A stretch of 13,411 nt of DNA from an uncultured Alistipes sp. (lineage in GTDB: Bacteria > Bacteroidota > Bacteroidia > Bacteroidales > Rikenellaceae): assembly GCA_958449275.1 (NCBI GenBank), contig CAUDHE010000067.1:1-13411 (forward strand), given 5' to 3'. Every line of letters begins with the position of its first letter. Positions within the stretch are counted from its first letter, which is position 1. The notes beneath the pieces were generated by a model. It made no database searches. It was not told the origin of the DNA and saw nothing but the letters and a program-made list of their open reading frames with translations. A program made the translations under genes and the position numbers. Positions 6,811 through 13,239 of this stretch are shown piece after piece.

Positions 6811-6977
6811 CAGGGTTTCAAACGGGTCGGACTACCCGTTTGGATTAAAAGGGAATCAGGTGAAAATCCTGAACAGTCCCGCTGCTGTAAGCTCCCGAAA
6901 AAGTTCCGACATCTCTGAGCCACTGATCTATCGCCGATCGGGAAGGCGTCGGAATGGAGCGAGTCAGAAGACCTGCC
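6811..6977 (+). ncRNA. Cobalamin (B12) riboswitch aptamer
   Basis: The conserved core is present in order. A 5' hairpin (AAACGGGT 6820-6827 with ACCCGTTT 6834-6841) is followed by TTAAAAGGGAA. The P5 stem TCAGG/CCTGA (6856-6860 with 6868-6872) closes the loop TGAAAAT. The P6 stem ACAG/CTGT (6873-6876 with 6885-6888) holds CCCGC. GCCACTG is at 6919-6925, GGGAAGGCG at 6940-6948, and the B12 box AGTCAGAAGACCTGCC at 6962-6977. P1 can close by CAGG (6811-6814) with CCTG (6972-6975). Such RNAs bind adenosyl- or methyl/hydroxocobalamin and normally switch the downstream gene off when B12 is plentiful. The first downstream gene of recognised family is a DASS transporter at 7251. Which cobalamin form is bound is not decided here. 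Confidence 0.93.
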
Positions 6978-6990
6978 CGTTCGTTAAAGG

Positions 6991-7018
6991 CCGTAACGCT
7001 CGCGGGTTAGCGTTGCGG
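6991..7018 (+). promoter_or_regulatory. Hairpin after the aptamer, candidate riboswitch expression platform
   Basis: CCGTAACGCT (6991-7000) pairs with AGCGTTGCGG (7009-7018): ten pairs, one of them G-U, closing the eight-base loop CGCGGGTT. It starts 13 bases after the B12 box, where cobalamin riboswitches place the P13 hairpin whose loop kisses L5. The loop's GTT can pair with AAT of L5, and its GCGGG is complementary to CCCGC in L6; which contact is real is unknown. No T-run follows directly, so it does not look like an intrinsic terminator. A second hairpin (CTGAATA 7037-7043, TATTCAG 7048-7054) lies downstream. Confidence 0.55.
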
Positions 7019-7078
7019 TGCGAAAATATTTTAATCCTGAATAAACGTATTCAGTCAGAACTTAAAACGCATTTAACC

Positions 7079-7258
7079 ATGTGTGAACGTTTCGTGCGCC
7101 TTTTATCCGAAGGCCTCGCGGGGCTTGCGTGCGGCATAGCCCCGGAATCTTCACGGCCTTGTCCCGCCGTGCGCTTGTTGTCGTCCGTCGCGCGGACTGT
7201 CGGCGTCTGCCGCCGCAAATCTGTCGCCAACCCCGAAAAACCGTCGAGCCATGTTTAA
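7079..7258 (+). CDS. Possible 59-residue leader ORF between riboswitch and transporter
   Basis: ATG at 7079 opens a 59-codon frame ending in TAA at 7256-7258, overlapping the transporter ATG (7251) by eight bases. This fits translational coupling. The peptide (MCERFVRLLSEGLAGLAC..., ending NPEKPSSHV) has a short hydrophobic stretch and a basic C-terminal half and resembles no family I know. The same DNA holds several hairpins: 7119-7125 with 7138-7144, 7152-7157 with 7166-7171, and 7183-7187 with 7193-7197. It may therefore be structured untranslated leader rather than coding sequence. No Shine-Dalgarno sequence is present. Confidence 0.3.
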   Translation: MCERFVRLLSEGLAGLACGIAPESSRPCPAVRLLSSVARTVGVCRRKSVANPEKPSSHV

Positions 7259-8762
7259 AAATTTCACGGGGTATCATATCGTCGAGGCTTATCACGACTG
7301 GAAAAGCCACGCGAGAATTTCGGGTCCCAAAGGCGTGAAAATCGCCAAACTGTCAGTCGTGGCGGCCGTGACCGCCGTTCTTTGGTTTCTGCCCGCGTCG
7401 TGCATGTTCATTCCCGACATCACGATCGTGGAACAGCGTCTGTTGGCCATATTCGCGTTCGCCACGCTGATGTGGATACTGGAGGCCGTCCCGTCGTGGA
7501 CCACCTCGGTAGCCGTCGTGGTGCTGTTGCTGCTGACGGTGTCCGACAGCAGTCTGTGGTTCATGCGCGAGGCCGCATCGGCCCGCGAGCTGGGAACTCT
7601 GGTGAAATACAAGTCGATCATTCAGTGTTTCGCCGACCCCATCATAATGCTCTTCATCGGCGGATTCATTCTGGCCATAGCCGCCACCAAGACGGGACTC
7701 GACGTGACGGTCGCCCGAGTGTTGCTCAAGCCCTTCGGCACGCAGTCGAAATACGTGCTTCTCGGATTCATTCTCATCACCGCCGTGTTCTCGATGTTCA
7801 TAAGCAACACCGCCACGGCCGCCATGATGCTCACCTTCCTGACGCCCGTGCTGAAGACGCTGCCCGCCGACGGCAAGGGGAAGACTGGGCTGGCGCTGTC
7901 GATACCCATAGCCGCCAACGTGGGCGGTATAGCCACTCCCATCGGCACGCCTCCGAACGCCATAGCGCTGAAGTATCTGAACGATCCCGAAGGGCTCGAC
8001 CTCGACATAGGGTTCGGCGAGTGGACGATGCTTATGCTGCCTTTCACGCTGTTGTTGCTCGTCGTCGCGTGGGCGCTGCTTCTGAAGATGTTTCCGTTCA
8101 AGCAGAAGACGATCGTCCTCGACATCGGAGGCGAAGCACGCCGCGACGGCCGTGCGATGATAGTCTACGTCACCTTCGCGGCGACGGTGCTCATGTGGAT
8201 GTTCGACAAGTTCACGGGCGTCAATGCCAATGCCGTGGCGATGATTCCCATCGCGGTGTTCTGCCTGACGGGCATAATCACCAAGAAGGATCTGGAGGAG
8301 ATCAGTTGGAGCGTGTTGTGGATGGTGGCGGGAGGATTCGCGCTCGGCGTGGCGCTCAACGAGTCGGGGCTCGCCCGCGACATGATAGAATCCGTGCCGT
8401 TCGGTTCGTGGTCGCCCGCGACCGTCATTATCGGTTCGGGACTGTTGTGCTGGCTCATGGCCAACTTCATATCCCACACCGCTACCGCCGCGCTGCTCGT
8501 TCCCATACTGGCCATTGCGGGCAGCGGCATGCGCGGTCAGCTCGCGTCGATGGGCGGGGTGGAGACGCTACTCATAGGCGTTGCGCTGGGTTCGTCGCTC
8601 GCGATGGTACTGCCCATCAGCACGCCTCCCAATGCGCTGGCCCACTCGACGGGAATGGTGGCCCAGCGGGATATGGAGAAGGTGGGAATAATCATAGGAA
8701 TAGTCGGGCTGCTGACCGGTTACGCACTGCTGATCGCGACGGGATCGGCGGGAATGATATAA
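7251..8762 (+). CDS. Sodium:dicarboxylate symporter/exchanger, DASS (SLC13/INDY) family
   Basis: A 503-residue inner-membrane carrier with about eleven to twelve helices in two inverted halves. The first half has the sodium/carboxylate motif S185-N-T187 (FISNTATAAMM) and TPPNA at 233-237. The second half has S408-H-T410 (FISHTATAALL) where the family usually has a second SNT, then TPPNA at 458-462. These are the hairpin-tip signatures of INDY-type transporters, which move succinate, malate, fumarate or related dianions with Na+ or by exchange. The N-terminal 30 residues are polar and cytoplasmic. It is the first recognisable gene after a cobalamin riboswitch, which suggests B12-dependent control of C4-dicarboxylate movement. 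Tripeptide or sulfate-like substrates cannot be excluded from motifs alone. Confidence 0.88.
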   Translation: MFKNFTGYHIVEAYHDWKSHARISGPKGVKIAKLSVVAAVTAVLWFLPASCMFIPDITIVEQRLLAIFAFATLMWILEAVPSWTTSVAVVVLLLLTVSDSSLWFMREAASARELGTLVKYKSIIQCFADPIIMLFIGGFILAIAATKTGLDVTVARVLLKPFGTQSKYVLLGFILITAVFSMFISNTATAAMMLTFLTPVLKTLPADGKGKTGLALSIPIAANVGGIATPIGTPPNAIALKYLNDPEGLDLDIGFGEWTMLMLPFTLLLLVVAWALLLKMFPFKQKTIVLDIGGEARRDGRAMIVYVTFAATVLMWMFDKFTGVNANAVAMIPIAVFCLTGIITKKDLEEISWSVLWMVAGGFALGVALNESGLARDMIESVPFGSWSPATVIIGSGLLCWLMANFISHTATAALLVPILAIAGSGMRGQLASMGGVETLLIGVALGSSLAMVLPISTPPNALAHSTGMVAQRDMEKVGIIIGIVGLLTGYALLIATGSAGMI

Positions 8763-8769
8763 GATGCCG

Positions 8770-8803
8770 CAACCCGCCTGCGCACATGCTCGCAGGCGGG
8801 TTG
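8770..8803 (+). terminator. Strong hairpin terminator after the transporter
   Basis: CAACCCGCCTGCG (8770-8782) pairs perfectly with CGCAGGCGGGTTG (8791-8803) around the loop CACATGCT. It begins eight bases after the transporter stop. A T-run is missing; only AT-rich sequence follows. The right arm contains the TTG of the next promoter. Confidence 0.75.
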
Positions 8804-8831
8804 TAAATGATCCTCATATTTTATACTTTTG
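8801..8831 (+). promoter_or_regulatory. Consensus promoter of the outer-membrane barrel gene
   Basis: TTG (8801-8803), a 20-base spacer and TACTTTTG (8824-8831) match the Bacteroidota consensus. The -7 box ends 23 bases before the ATG at 8855. The -33 element is shared with the last bases of the preceding terminator hairpin, so the barrel gene is probably transcribed independently of the riboswitch unit. Confidence 0.75.
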
Positions 8832-8854
8832 TCAATTCAAACGAAAATCGATAG

Positions 8855-10150
8855 ATGAAACGCCTCGCATTTACCATAATCATGCTGCTCGCGCCCGTCG
8901 CGCTGCTCGCCCAAAGCGACTCCGTAGCGCGCGCGGCGACCGAAAAACGCCCCAAGCGGCTGACGCCCTACGGGTTCGTGCGCAACTACATCTGTTACGA
9001 TACCCGCCAGTGCATAACCACCATGGGCGAAATGTTCAACATAATGCCTATGGACGTGCTCCCCAACGAGGACGGGAGCGAGGATCTGAATGCCGTACAC
9101 GAAATGACCTTCGTGTCGTTCACCACGCGTCTGGGAGTCGACATAAACGGTCCTTCGATTTGGAAAGCGGCCGCCACGGCCAAAATCGAGGCCGATTTCT
9201 GCGGTTTCGGTTCGAACAACACCATGTTCCGCATACGTCAGGCCTACGTCCGACTGGCGTGGGATCGCGTGTCGGTCACGTGCGGCCAGACGTGGCACCC
9301 CATGGTGATACAGGTCATGCCGTCGATATCGGGCCTTGCCTCGGGCGCGCCCTTTTCGCCGTTCAACCGTTCGCCGCAGATAGCCGTCGGCGTCGACATG
9401 AAGCGGGGGTGGAACCTTACGGCCGCGGCGTTGTATCAGTTTCCCAACACCTCGGTGGGTCCCGACGGTACCACTTTCAACTATTCGCGCTGGAGTCTTT
9501 GGCCCGAGCTGTATGCCTCGGTGAAGCATGCGGGCGAACATCTGACTGTGGGTGCGGGCGTCGACGTGCTCAGCATAATGCCCCGCAAGACGAGCACGGC
9601 GCGGCGGACGACCGTCGACGACGGCGCTGCCGTGACTGCCGACGTGACGGTGCGCGTGCACGACCGCGTGACGGGCATATCGCCCGAAGTGTTCGCCGAC
9701 TACAAAAACGGACTGTTCAACGTGAAAGGCAAGGTGATATACGGACAGAACACGGCCCATCTGACCATGATAAGCGGATTCGGCGCCACGTCGTACGATT
9801 CGGCGACGGGTTCCTACGAATACGCTCCGTTGCGTTCGGTGACCTCGTGGCTCAACTTCACCTACGGCAATCGCTGCAAGGCGGGCGTGATGGGAGGATT
9901 CTCGCAGAATCTCGGCGCGAGCAAGGATTTCATATCGACAGACGACTATTGGGTGCGCGGCGCCAAAAACACCGATTACATCTGGCGCGTGAGTCCGTCG
10001 TTCACCTACACCGCGGGCGCTCTGGCTCTTGCGCTGGAGGTGGATTACACGGCCGTGGGCTATGGCGACGAGGCGATCGACGGCCGCACAAAGGCCCTCC
10101 GCACGGTCGACAACTGGCGCATATGCACCATGATCCGTTACTCGTTCTGA
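8855..10150 (+). CDS. Outer-membrane beta-barrel (porin-like) protein
   Basis: A 431-residue protein with signal peptide MKRLAFTIIMLLAPVALLAQ (cleavage near AQ/SD). Amphipathic strands with alternating aromatic and polar residues follow, for example FRIRQAYVRLAWDRVSVTCGQTWHP, WPELYASVKHAGEHLTVGAGVDV and NTDYIWRVSPSFTYTAGALALALEVDYTAVGYG. The last residues, CTMIRYSF, end in phenylalanine, as outer-membrane barrels do for BamA recognition. The GQTWHPM segment near residue 150 is typical of porin-like proteins of Bacteroidota that are usually annotated as hypothetical. It should form a channel in the outer membrane. It lies 92 bases after the dicarboxylate transporter but behind a terminator and with its own promoter, so a shared substrate is only a guess. 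Confidence 0.75.
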   Translation: MKRLAFTIIMLLAPVALLAQSDSVARAATEKRPKRLTPYGFVRNYICYDTRQCITTMGEMFNIMPMDVLPNEDGSEDLNAVHEMTFVSFTTRLGVDINGPSIWKAAATAKIEADFCGFGSNNTMFRIRQAYVRLAWDRVSVTCGQTWHPMVIQVMPSISGLASGAPFSPFNRSPQIAVGVDMKRGWNLTAAALYQFPNTSVGPDGTTFNYSRWSLWPELYASVKHAGEHLTVGAGVDVLSIMPRKTSTARRTTVDDGAAVTADVTVRVHDRVTGISPEVFADYKNGLFNVKGKVIYGQNTAHLTMISGFGATSYDSATGSYEYAPLRSVTSWLNFTYGNRCKAGVMGGFSQNLGASKDFISTDDYWVRGAKNTDYIWRVSPSFTYTAGALALALEVDYTAVGYGDEAIDGRTKALRTVDNWRICTMIRYSF

Positions 10151-10174
10151 CGGCGTCGGGCGAGGTCGGCTCTG

Positions 10175-10220
10175 CGGGGCGGAGAGACGGATGTTGCGGA
10201 TGTCCTACCTCTCCGCCTCG
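10175..10220. terminator. Inverted repeat between convergent genes, possible bidirectional terminator
   Basis: GGCGGAGAG (10178-10186) pairs with CTCTCCGCC (10209-10217); three more pairs (10175-10177 with 10218-10220, one G-U) extend it. The loop is 22 bases and no T-run follows. The right arm runs into the last codons of the ybaK-like gene, so it could serve both transcripts. Confidence 0.45.
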
Positions 10221-10702
10221 CGGCTTATGTCGGCCGCGACGGCTCCCGTGAAGACAGTCAGATCGTGCGGCGCGATGCGTATCTGCAACCCCCGTACTCC
10301 CGCGCTTACGTATATGAAGTCGTGGAGTTCGCAGCTCTCGTGAATATATGTCGGGAAACGTTTCTTCATGCCTATGGGCGAGCATCCGCCGCGAATGTAT
10401 CCCGTCACGGGCAGCAGGTCTTTCATGTGGAGCATCTCCACGCGTTTGTTGCCCGAGACCTTTGCCGCAGCCTTGAGATCGACCTCGTGGTCGCCGGGGA
10501 CGACGCATACCAGATATCCCGTCCTGTCGCCTCGCAGCACCAGCGTCTTGAACACCGTGGCTATATCCTCGCCCAGCTCCTCGGCCACATGCACTGCGGC
10601 GAGATTCGATTCGTCCACCGTGTAGGGGATCAGTTCGTAAGCTATTCCCGCGCGGTCGAGCAGGCGGGCCGCATTTGTCTTTTCGATTTTGTTTTTTGTC
10701 AT
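10205..10702 (-). CDS. ybaK: Cys-tRNA(Pro)/Cys-tRNA deacylase, YbaK/EbsC family
   Basis: A 165-residue protein covering the whole YbaK/aminoacyl-tRNA editing domain. N-terminal part: NAARLLDRAGIAYELIPYTVDE. Core: VFKTLVLRGDRTGYLVCVVPGDHEVDLKAAAKVSG, which contains the conserved catalytic lysine of FKTLV. The GYIRGGCSPIGMKKRFPTYI segment is the family's G-x-x-x-G-G-x-S-P-x-G signature. It hydrolyses Cys mischarged onto tRNA(Pro) in trans, protecting proline codons from misreading. The length is normal and no key residue is missing. It is transcribed convergently with the porin gene and divergently from the lipoprotein pair; a -7 box is found about 100 bases upstream. Confidence 0.93.
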   Translation of the reverse strand: MTKNKIEKTNAARLLDRAGIAYELIPYTVDESNLAAVHVAEELGEDIATVFKTLVLRGDRTGYLVCVVPGDHEVDLKAAAKVSGNKRVEMLHMKDLLPVTGYIRGGCSPIGMKKRFPTYIHESCELHDFIYVSAGVRGLQIRIAPHDLTVFTGAVAADISREAER

Positions 10703-10802
10703 AAGGGGTTATCTCTTTCGAAGTATCGCGGTTCGCTGCCTTCGCGCGGCCGACTGCCGACACTGCAAAGCCATGTCGTGATTTAAAAACCCGTTTCTTC
10801 CG

Positions 10803-10810
10803 CAAATTTA
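10803..10810 (-). promoter_or_regulatory. Possible -7 box (TAAATTTG) for the ybaK-like gene
   Basis: On the minus strand the sequence is TAAATTTG, matching TAnnTTTG, in the divergent intergenic region. No clear TTG lies 19-21 bases upstream. It would give a leader of about 95 nt before the ATG at 10702, in which I see no other defined element. Confidence 0.45.
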
Positions 10811-10850
10811 TCGATAAACGGCGAAAATCCGCCGTTCGCGGTCGTTTTTC

Positions 10851-10881
10851 TTGCCGATGCCGACATAACGGCTTATCTTTG
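10851..10881 (+). promoter_or_regulatory. Consensus promoter of the lipoprotein operon
   Basis: TTG (10851-10853), a 20-base spacer and TATCTTTG (10874-10881) fit the consensus. Only four bases separate the -7 box from the ATG at 10886, so the mRNA is predicted to be leaderless or nearly so. Confidence 0.75.
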
Positions 10882-10885
10882 TTTC

Positions 10886-11290
10886 ATGGAAAAATTTTCA
10901 CTCACGACGCTTTTCGTCTCAGCTGCAGCGCTCTGTATGGCAGCTTGCGGAGTCGCCTCGTCGCCCGAGGCGACGGCCGAACGATTCTACGCGGCGGTCG
11001 CTCGGGGCGACTGCTCGCGCGCATTGGAATATACCGACGTCGGCGACGAAGATACCGAATTGTATTGCGCTCTGATGGAGAAGGTCCATATCTCGGTAGC
11101 CGAGAAGGGCGGAATCGAGAAAATGGAGGTTTCGGAACTGCGCGACTCTCGCGATTCCGACGACGAACCGCGGCACACCGTGGTACGGGCGCGCATCGAT
11201 TACGCCGACGGCTCGTCGCAGGAGGAGTATTGCGATATGGTGCTTGTCAACGGAAAATGGAGAGTCGATGTCGATCTCGATTCGAAATAG
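10886..11290 (+). CDS. Small lipoprotein, DUF4878 / NTF2-like
   Basis: A 134-residue protein. The N-terminus MEKFSLTTLFVSAAALCMAAC is a lipoprotein signal with the acylated cysteine at residue 21. After it, ASSPEATAERFYAAVARGDCSRALEYTD and VVRARIDYADGSSQEEYCDMVLVNGKWRVDVD follow the pattern of DUF4878 (NTF2-like): a helix with the D-x-x-x-A layout, then strands ending in an N-G-K-W-R-V hairpin. Such lipoproteins are common in Bacteroidota and of unknown role. The signal peptide supports the start at 10886 even though the promoter -7 box ends just before it. The gene overlaps the next one, indicating an operon. Confidence 0.8.
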   Translation: MEKFSLTTLFVSAAALCMAACGVASSPEATAERFYAAVARGDCSRALEYTDVGDEDTELYCALMEKVHISVAEKGGIEKMEVSELRDSRDSDDEPRHTVVRARIDYADGSSQEEYCDMVLVNGKWRVDVDLDSK

Positions 11291-11897
11291 CGTCGCGATG
11301 TCGTTCGTCGCGGCCACGCTGCTTTTCGCCGCGGGCTGCGGACCGACGGCGCATCACGTTACGATACCCGACATACCCTGCGATTCGTTGCGTACGGCCG
11401 ATCTGGCGTTCAGGCTCGGACGTACGATCGAGAGCGAGATCATAGCTTCGTGCGACGGCGGGATGCGCTTCTCCCACATAGGCATAATCGTGCAGGGCGA
11501 TTCGGGTGCTGCGGTCGTTCATATCGAACCCTCGCCGATCTCCGACGAACGGGTGCGTTACGATTCGGCGGCGGATTTTTTTCGCTCCGACCGCGCTTCG
11601 GCAGGTGCCGTGATGAGATTGAAAGGGCTTACCGATCGGCAGTGCGACGTCATACGCGACCATGCGTTGCGTATGGCGGATTCGCACATCGTCTTCGACC
11701 ACGATTATTCGATGACCGACTCTGCCCGAATGTACTGTACCGAACTCGTCGAAAGGGTTTTCGCCTCGGCAGGAATATCGCTGTCGCAGGGGCGGCGGCA
11801 CGAATTTCCGCTGGCGAAGGAACCCGTCATTCTCCCCTCCGACATAGCCCGCAACGACTCTCTCGCGGTCGTATTCAACTTCGCGACGGGGAGATAA
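11268..11897 (+). CDS. YiiX-like permuted papain-fold (NlpC/P60-superfamily) lipoprotein hydrolase
   Basis: A 209-residue protein. DLAFRLGRTIES...MRFSHIGIIV carries the catalytic His (H70), followed by HIEP. ARMYCTELVERVF carries the Cys nucleophile (C157). His before Cys is the circularly permuted order of the YiiX/YebB group of NlpC/P60 enzymes, which cleave peptide, amide or thioester bonds, often in cell-wall or lipid contexts. The N-terminus MSISIRNSVAMSFVAATLLFAAGC is a lipoprotein signal with Cys24. I chose 11268 because it gives a basic n-region; 11244 is longer and 11298 leaves no positive charge. From 11268 the gene overlaps the preceding lipoprotein by 23 bases. A lipid-anchored periplasmic enzyme is the best reading. 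Confidence 0.75.
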   Translation: MSISIRNSVAMSFVAATLLFAAGCGPTAHHVTIPDIPCDSLRTADLAFRLGRTIESEIIASCDGGMRFSHIGIIVQGDSGAAVVHIEPSPISDERVRYDSAADFFRSDRASAGAVMRLKGLTDRQCDVIRDHALRMADSHIVFDHDYSMTDSARMYCTELVERVFASAGISLSQGRRHEFPLAKEPVILPSDIARNDSLAVVFNFATGR

Positions 11898-11949
11898 AAG
11901 GGCTTGTCCGCGCTGTCGTTGCCGACGTAGCATTACCGCAAAACGCAAC

Positions 11950-11973
11950 CTGCGGCGAGTCGACCCGCCGCAG
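11950..11973. terminator. Hairpin between convergent genes, likely bidirectional terminator
   Basis: CTGCGGCG (11950-11957) pairs perfectly with CGCCGCAG (11966-11973) around an eight-base loop. It lies in the 87-base gap between the YiiX-like gene and prfA, 12 bases from the prfA stop. There is no strong T-run on either side. Confidence 0.6.
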
Positions 11974-11984
11974 CAAGCCGCGCA

Positions 11985-13070
11985 TTACAGTTCGCTCTCT
12001 TTCAATCGTTCGGCGTTCTCGGCAACTATCAGGTGATCGATGCAATCCTGAATGTCGCCGTCCATGAAAGCCGACAGATTGTAGATGGTGTAGTTTATGC
12101 GGTGATCGGTGATTCGGCCCTGCGGATAGTTGTAGGTGCGGATCTTGGCCGAACGGTCGCCCGTCGACACCATCGTCTTGCGTTTCGACGCTATTTCGTC
12201 CAGATACTTCGAATATTCGAGGTTGAACACGCGCGTGCGCAGCTCCTCGAATGCCTTGTCGAAATTCTTCAACTGCGACTTCTGATCCTGACACTGCACC
12301 ACTATGCCCGTAGGTATGTGGGTCAGTCGTATGGCCGAGTAGGTGGTGTTCACCGACTGTCCGCCGGGGCCCGAAGCGCAGAATATGTCCTTGCGAATGT
12401 CGTTCATCGAGATCTCCACGTCGAACTCCTCCGCCTCGGGGAGCACGGCCACCGAAGCTGCCGACGTATGTACGCGGCCTTGCGTCTCGGTCTGCGGCAC
12501 GCGCTGCACGCGGTGTACGCCCGACTCGTATTTCAGTGTGCCGTATACGCTTTGGCCCGTTACCTTCAGCACCACTTCCTTGTAGCCTCCCGCCGCACCG
12601 TCGGAAAACGACGTGATCTCGTAGCGCCAACCCTTGGACTCGATGTATTTGGTGTACATGCGCAGCAGATCGCCAGCGAAGATGGCCGCCTCGTCGCCGC
12701 CCGTACCGCCGCGAATCTCCAGAATGGCATTCTTCTCGTCCTGCGGATCCTTGGGGATGAGCAACAGCTTTATATCCTCTTCCATCTTCTCCAGTGCGGG
12801 TTCCAGTTCGGCGATCTCCATGCGCGCCATTTCACGCATCTCCTCGTCCTTGTCGTTCACCAGCACATCCTTCGCCTCGGCCAGATTGGCCAGTGCGGTG
12901 CGATAACGCTCCGAAGTCTCGATGATCGGTTCCAGCTCCTTGTACTCCTTGGTGAGTTGTACGAACTGCTTCACGTCGGCTATCACTTCGGGGTCGGTGA
13001 GTTTCTGTCCTGTCTCCTCGTATTTGAGTTTTAGTCCGTCGAGACGCGTAAGTATCGAATTATCTGCCAT
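11985..13070 (-). CDS. prfA: Peptide chain release factor 1 (RF-1)
   Basis: A 361-residue protein of standard RF-1 length. GPGGQSVN carries the universal GGQ tripeptide, which reaches the peptidyl-transferase centre and triggers hydrolysis of peptidyl-tRNA. The codon-reading loop HRVQRVPQTETQGRVHTSA has P-Q-T at the P-x-T position that separates RF-1 (UAA/UAG) from RF-2 (SPF). The coiled-coil N-terminal domain (about 1-100) and the RSAKIRTYNYPQGRITDHRI C-terminal block are intact. The start at 13070 (MADNSILTRLDGLKLKYEE) follows the family N-terminus and a consensus promoter; the frame is open upstream to 13181 but crosses that promoter. The gene appears monocistronic, with no hemK/prmC beside it inside the window. 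Confidence 0.97.
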   Translation of the reverse strand: MADNSILTRLDGLKLKYEETGQKLTDPEVIADVKQFVQLTKEYKELEPIIETSERYRTALANLAEAKDVLVNDKDEEMREMARMEIAELEPALEKMEEDIKLLLIPKDPQDEKNAILEIRGGTGGDEAAIFAGDLLRMYTKYIESKGWRYEITSFSDGAAGGYKEVVLKVTGQSVYGTLKYESGVHRVQRVPQTETQGRVHTSAASVAVLPEAEEFDVEISMNDIRKDIFCASGPGGQSVNTTYSAIRLTHIPTGIVVQCQDQKSQLKNFDKAFEELRTRVFNLEYSKYLDEIASKRKTMVSTGDRSAKIRTYNYPQGRITDHRINYTIYNLSAFMDGDIQDCIDHLIVAENAERLKESEL

Positions 13071-13089
13071 AATATTCGGTTTTAAAGTG

Positions 13090-13122
13090 CAAATATACGA
13101 ATAAGCCTGTGGCAAAAGCAAA
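13090..13122 (-). promoter_or_regulatory. Consensus promoter of prfA
   Basis: On the minus strand TTTG (complement of 13119-13122), a 21-base spacer and TATATTTG (complement of 13090-13097) precede the prfA ATG by 19 bases. The -33 element falls inside the palindrome GCAAATTTATTTGC at 13118-13131. Confidence 0.75.
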
Positions 13123-13137
13123 TTTATTTGCGATTTT

Positions 13138-13168
13138 GCCGCGACGAAATATTTATTCGGGTCGCGGC
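13138..13168. repeat. Inverted repeat upstream of the prfA promoter
   Basis: GCCGCGAC (13138-13145) and GTCGCGGC (13161-13168) form an eight-pair stem with an AT-rich 15-base loop. It begins just upstream of the prfA -33 element. It could be a terminator for an incoming transcript or a binding site; neither role is shown by the sequence. Confidence 0.4.
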
Positions 13169-13239
13169 CTGCGGCACGCATGACAATATATATTTATGCT
13201 GTTCGCCGACGGCGGAGGACTAGCGGTACATTCATGGAA

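Noticed and set aside
6773..7078. Upstream part of a 161-codon frame across the riboswitch
   Set aside because: This stretch is the promoter and aptamer; only the portion from 7079 could be a plausible separate ORF.
8764..10251. Long arginine/histidine-rich frame over the barrel gene
   Set aside because: Shadow frame of the 8855-10150 gene, low-complexity composition caused by GC-rich codons.
12500..12530. P-Q-T instead of P-A-T in the RF-1 codon-recognition motif
   Set aside because: The defining motif is P-x-T and the middle residue varies, so this is not evidence for altered stop-codon use.
11985..13181. N-terminally extended RF-1 starting at 13181
   Set aside because: The extra 37 residues would be translated from the promoter region; MADNSILTRL at 13070 fits the family start and follows a consensus promoter.
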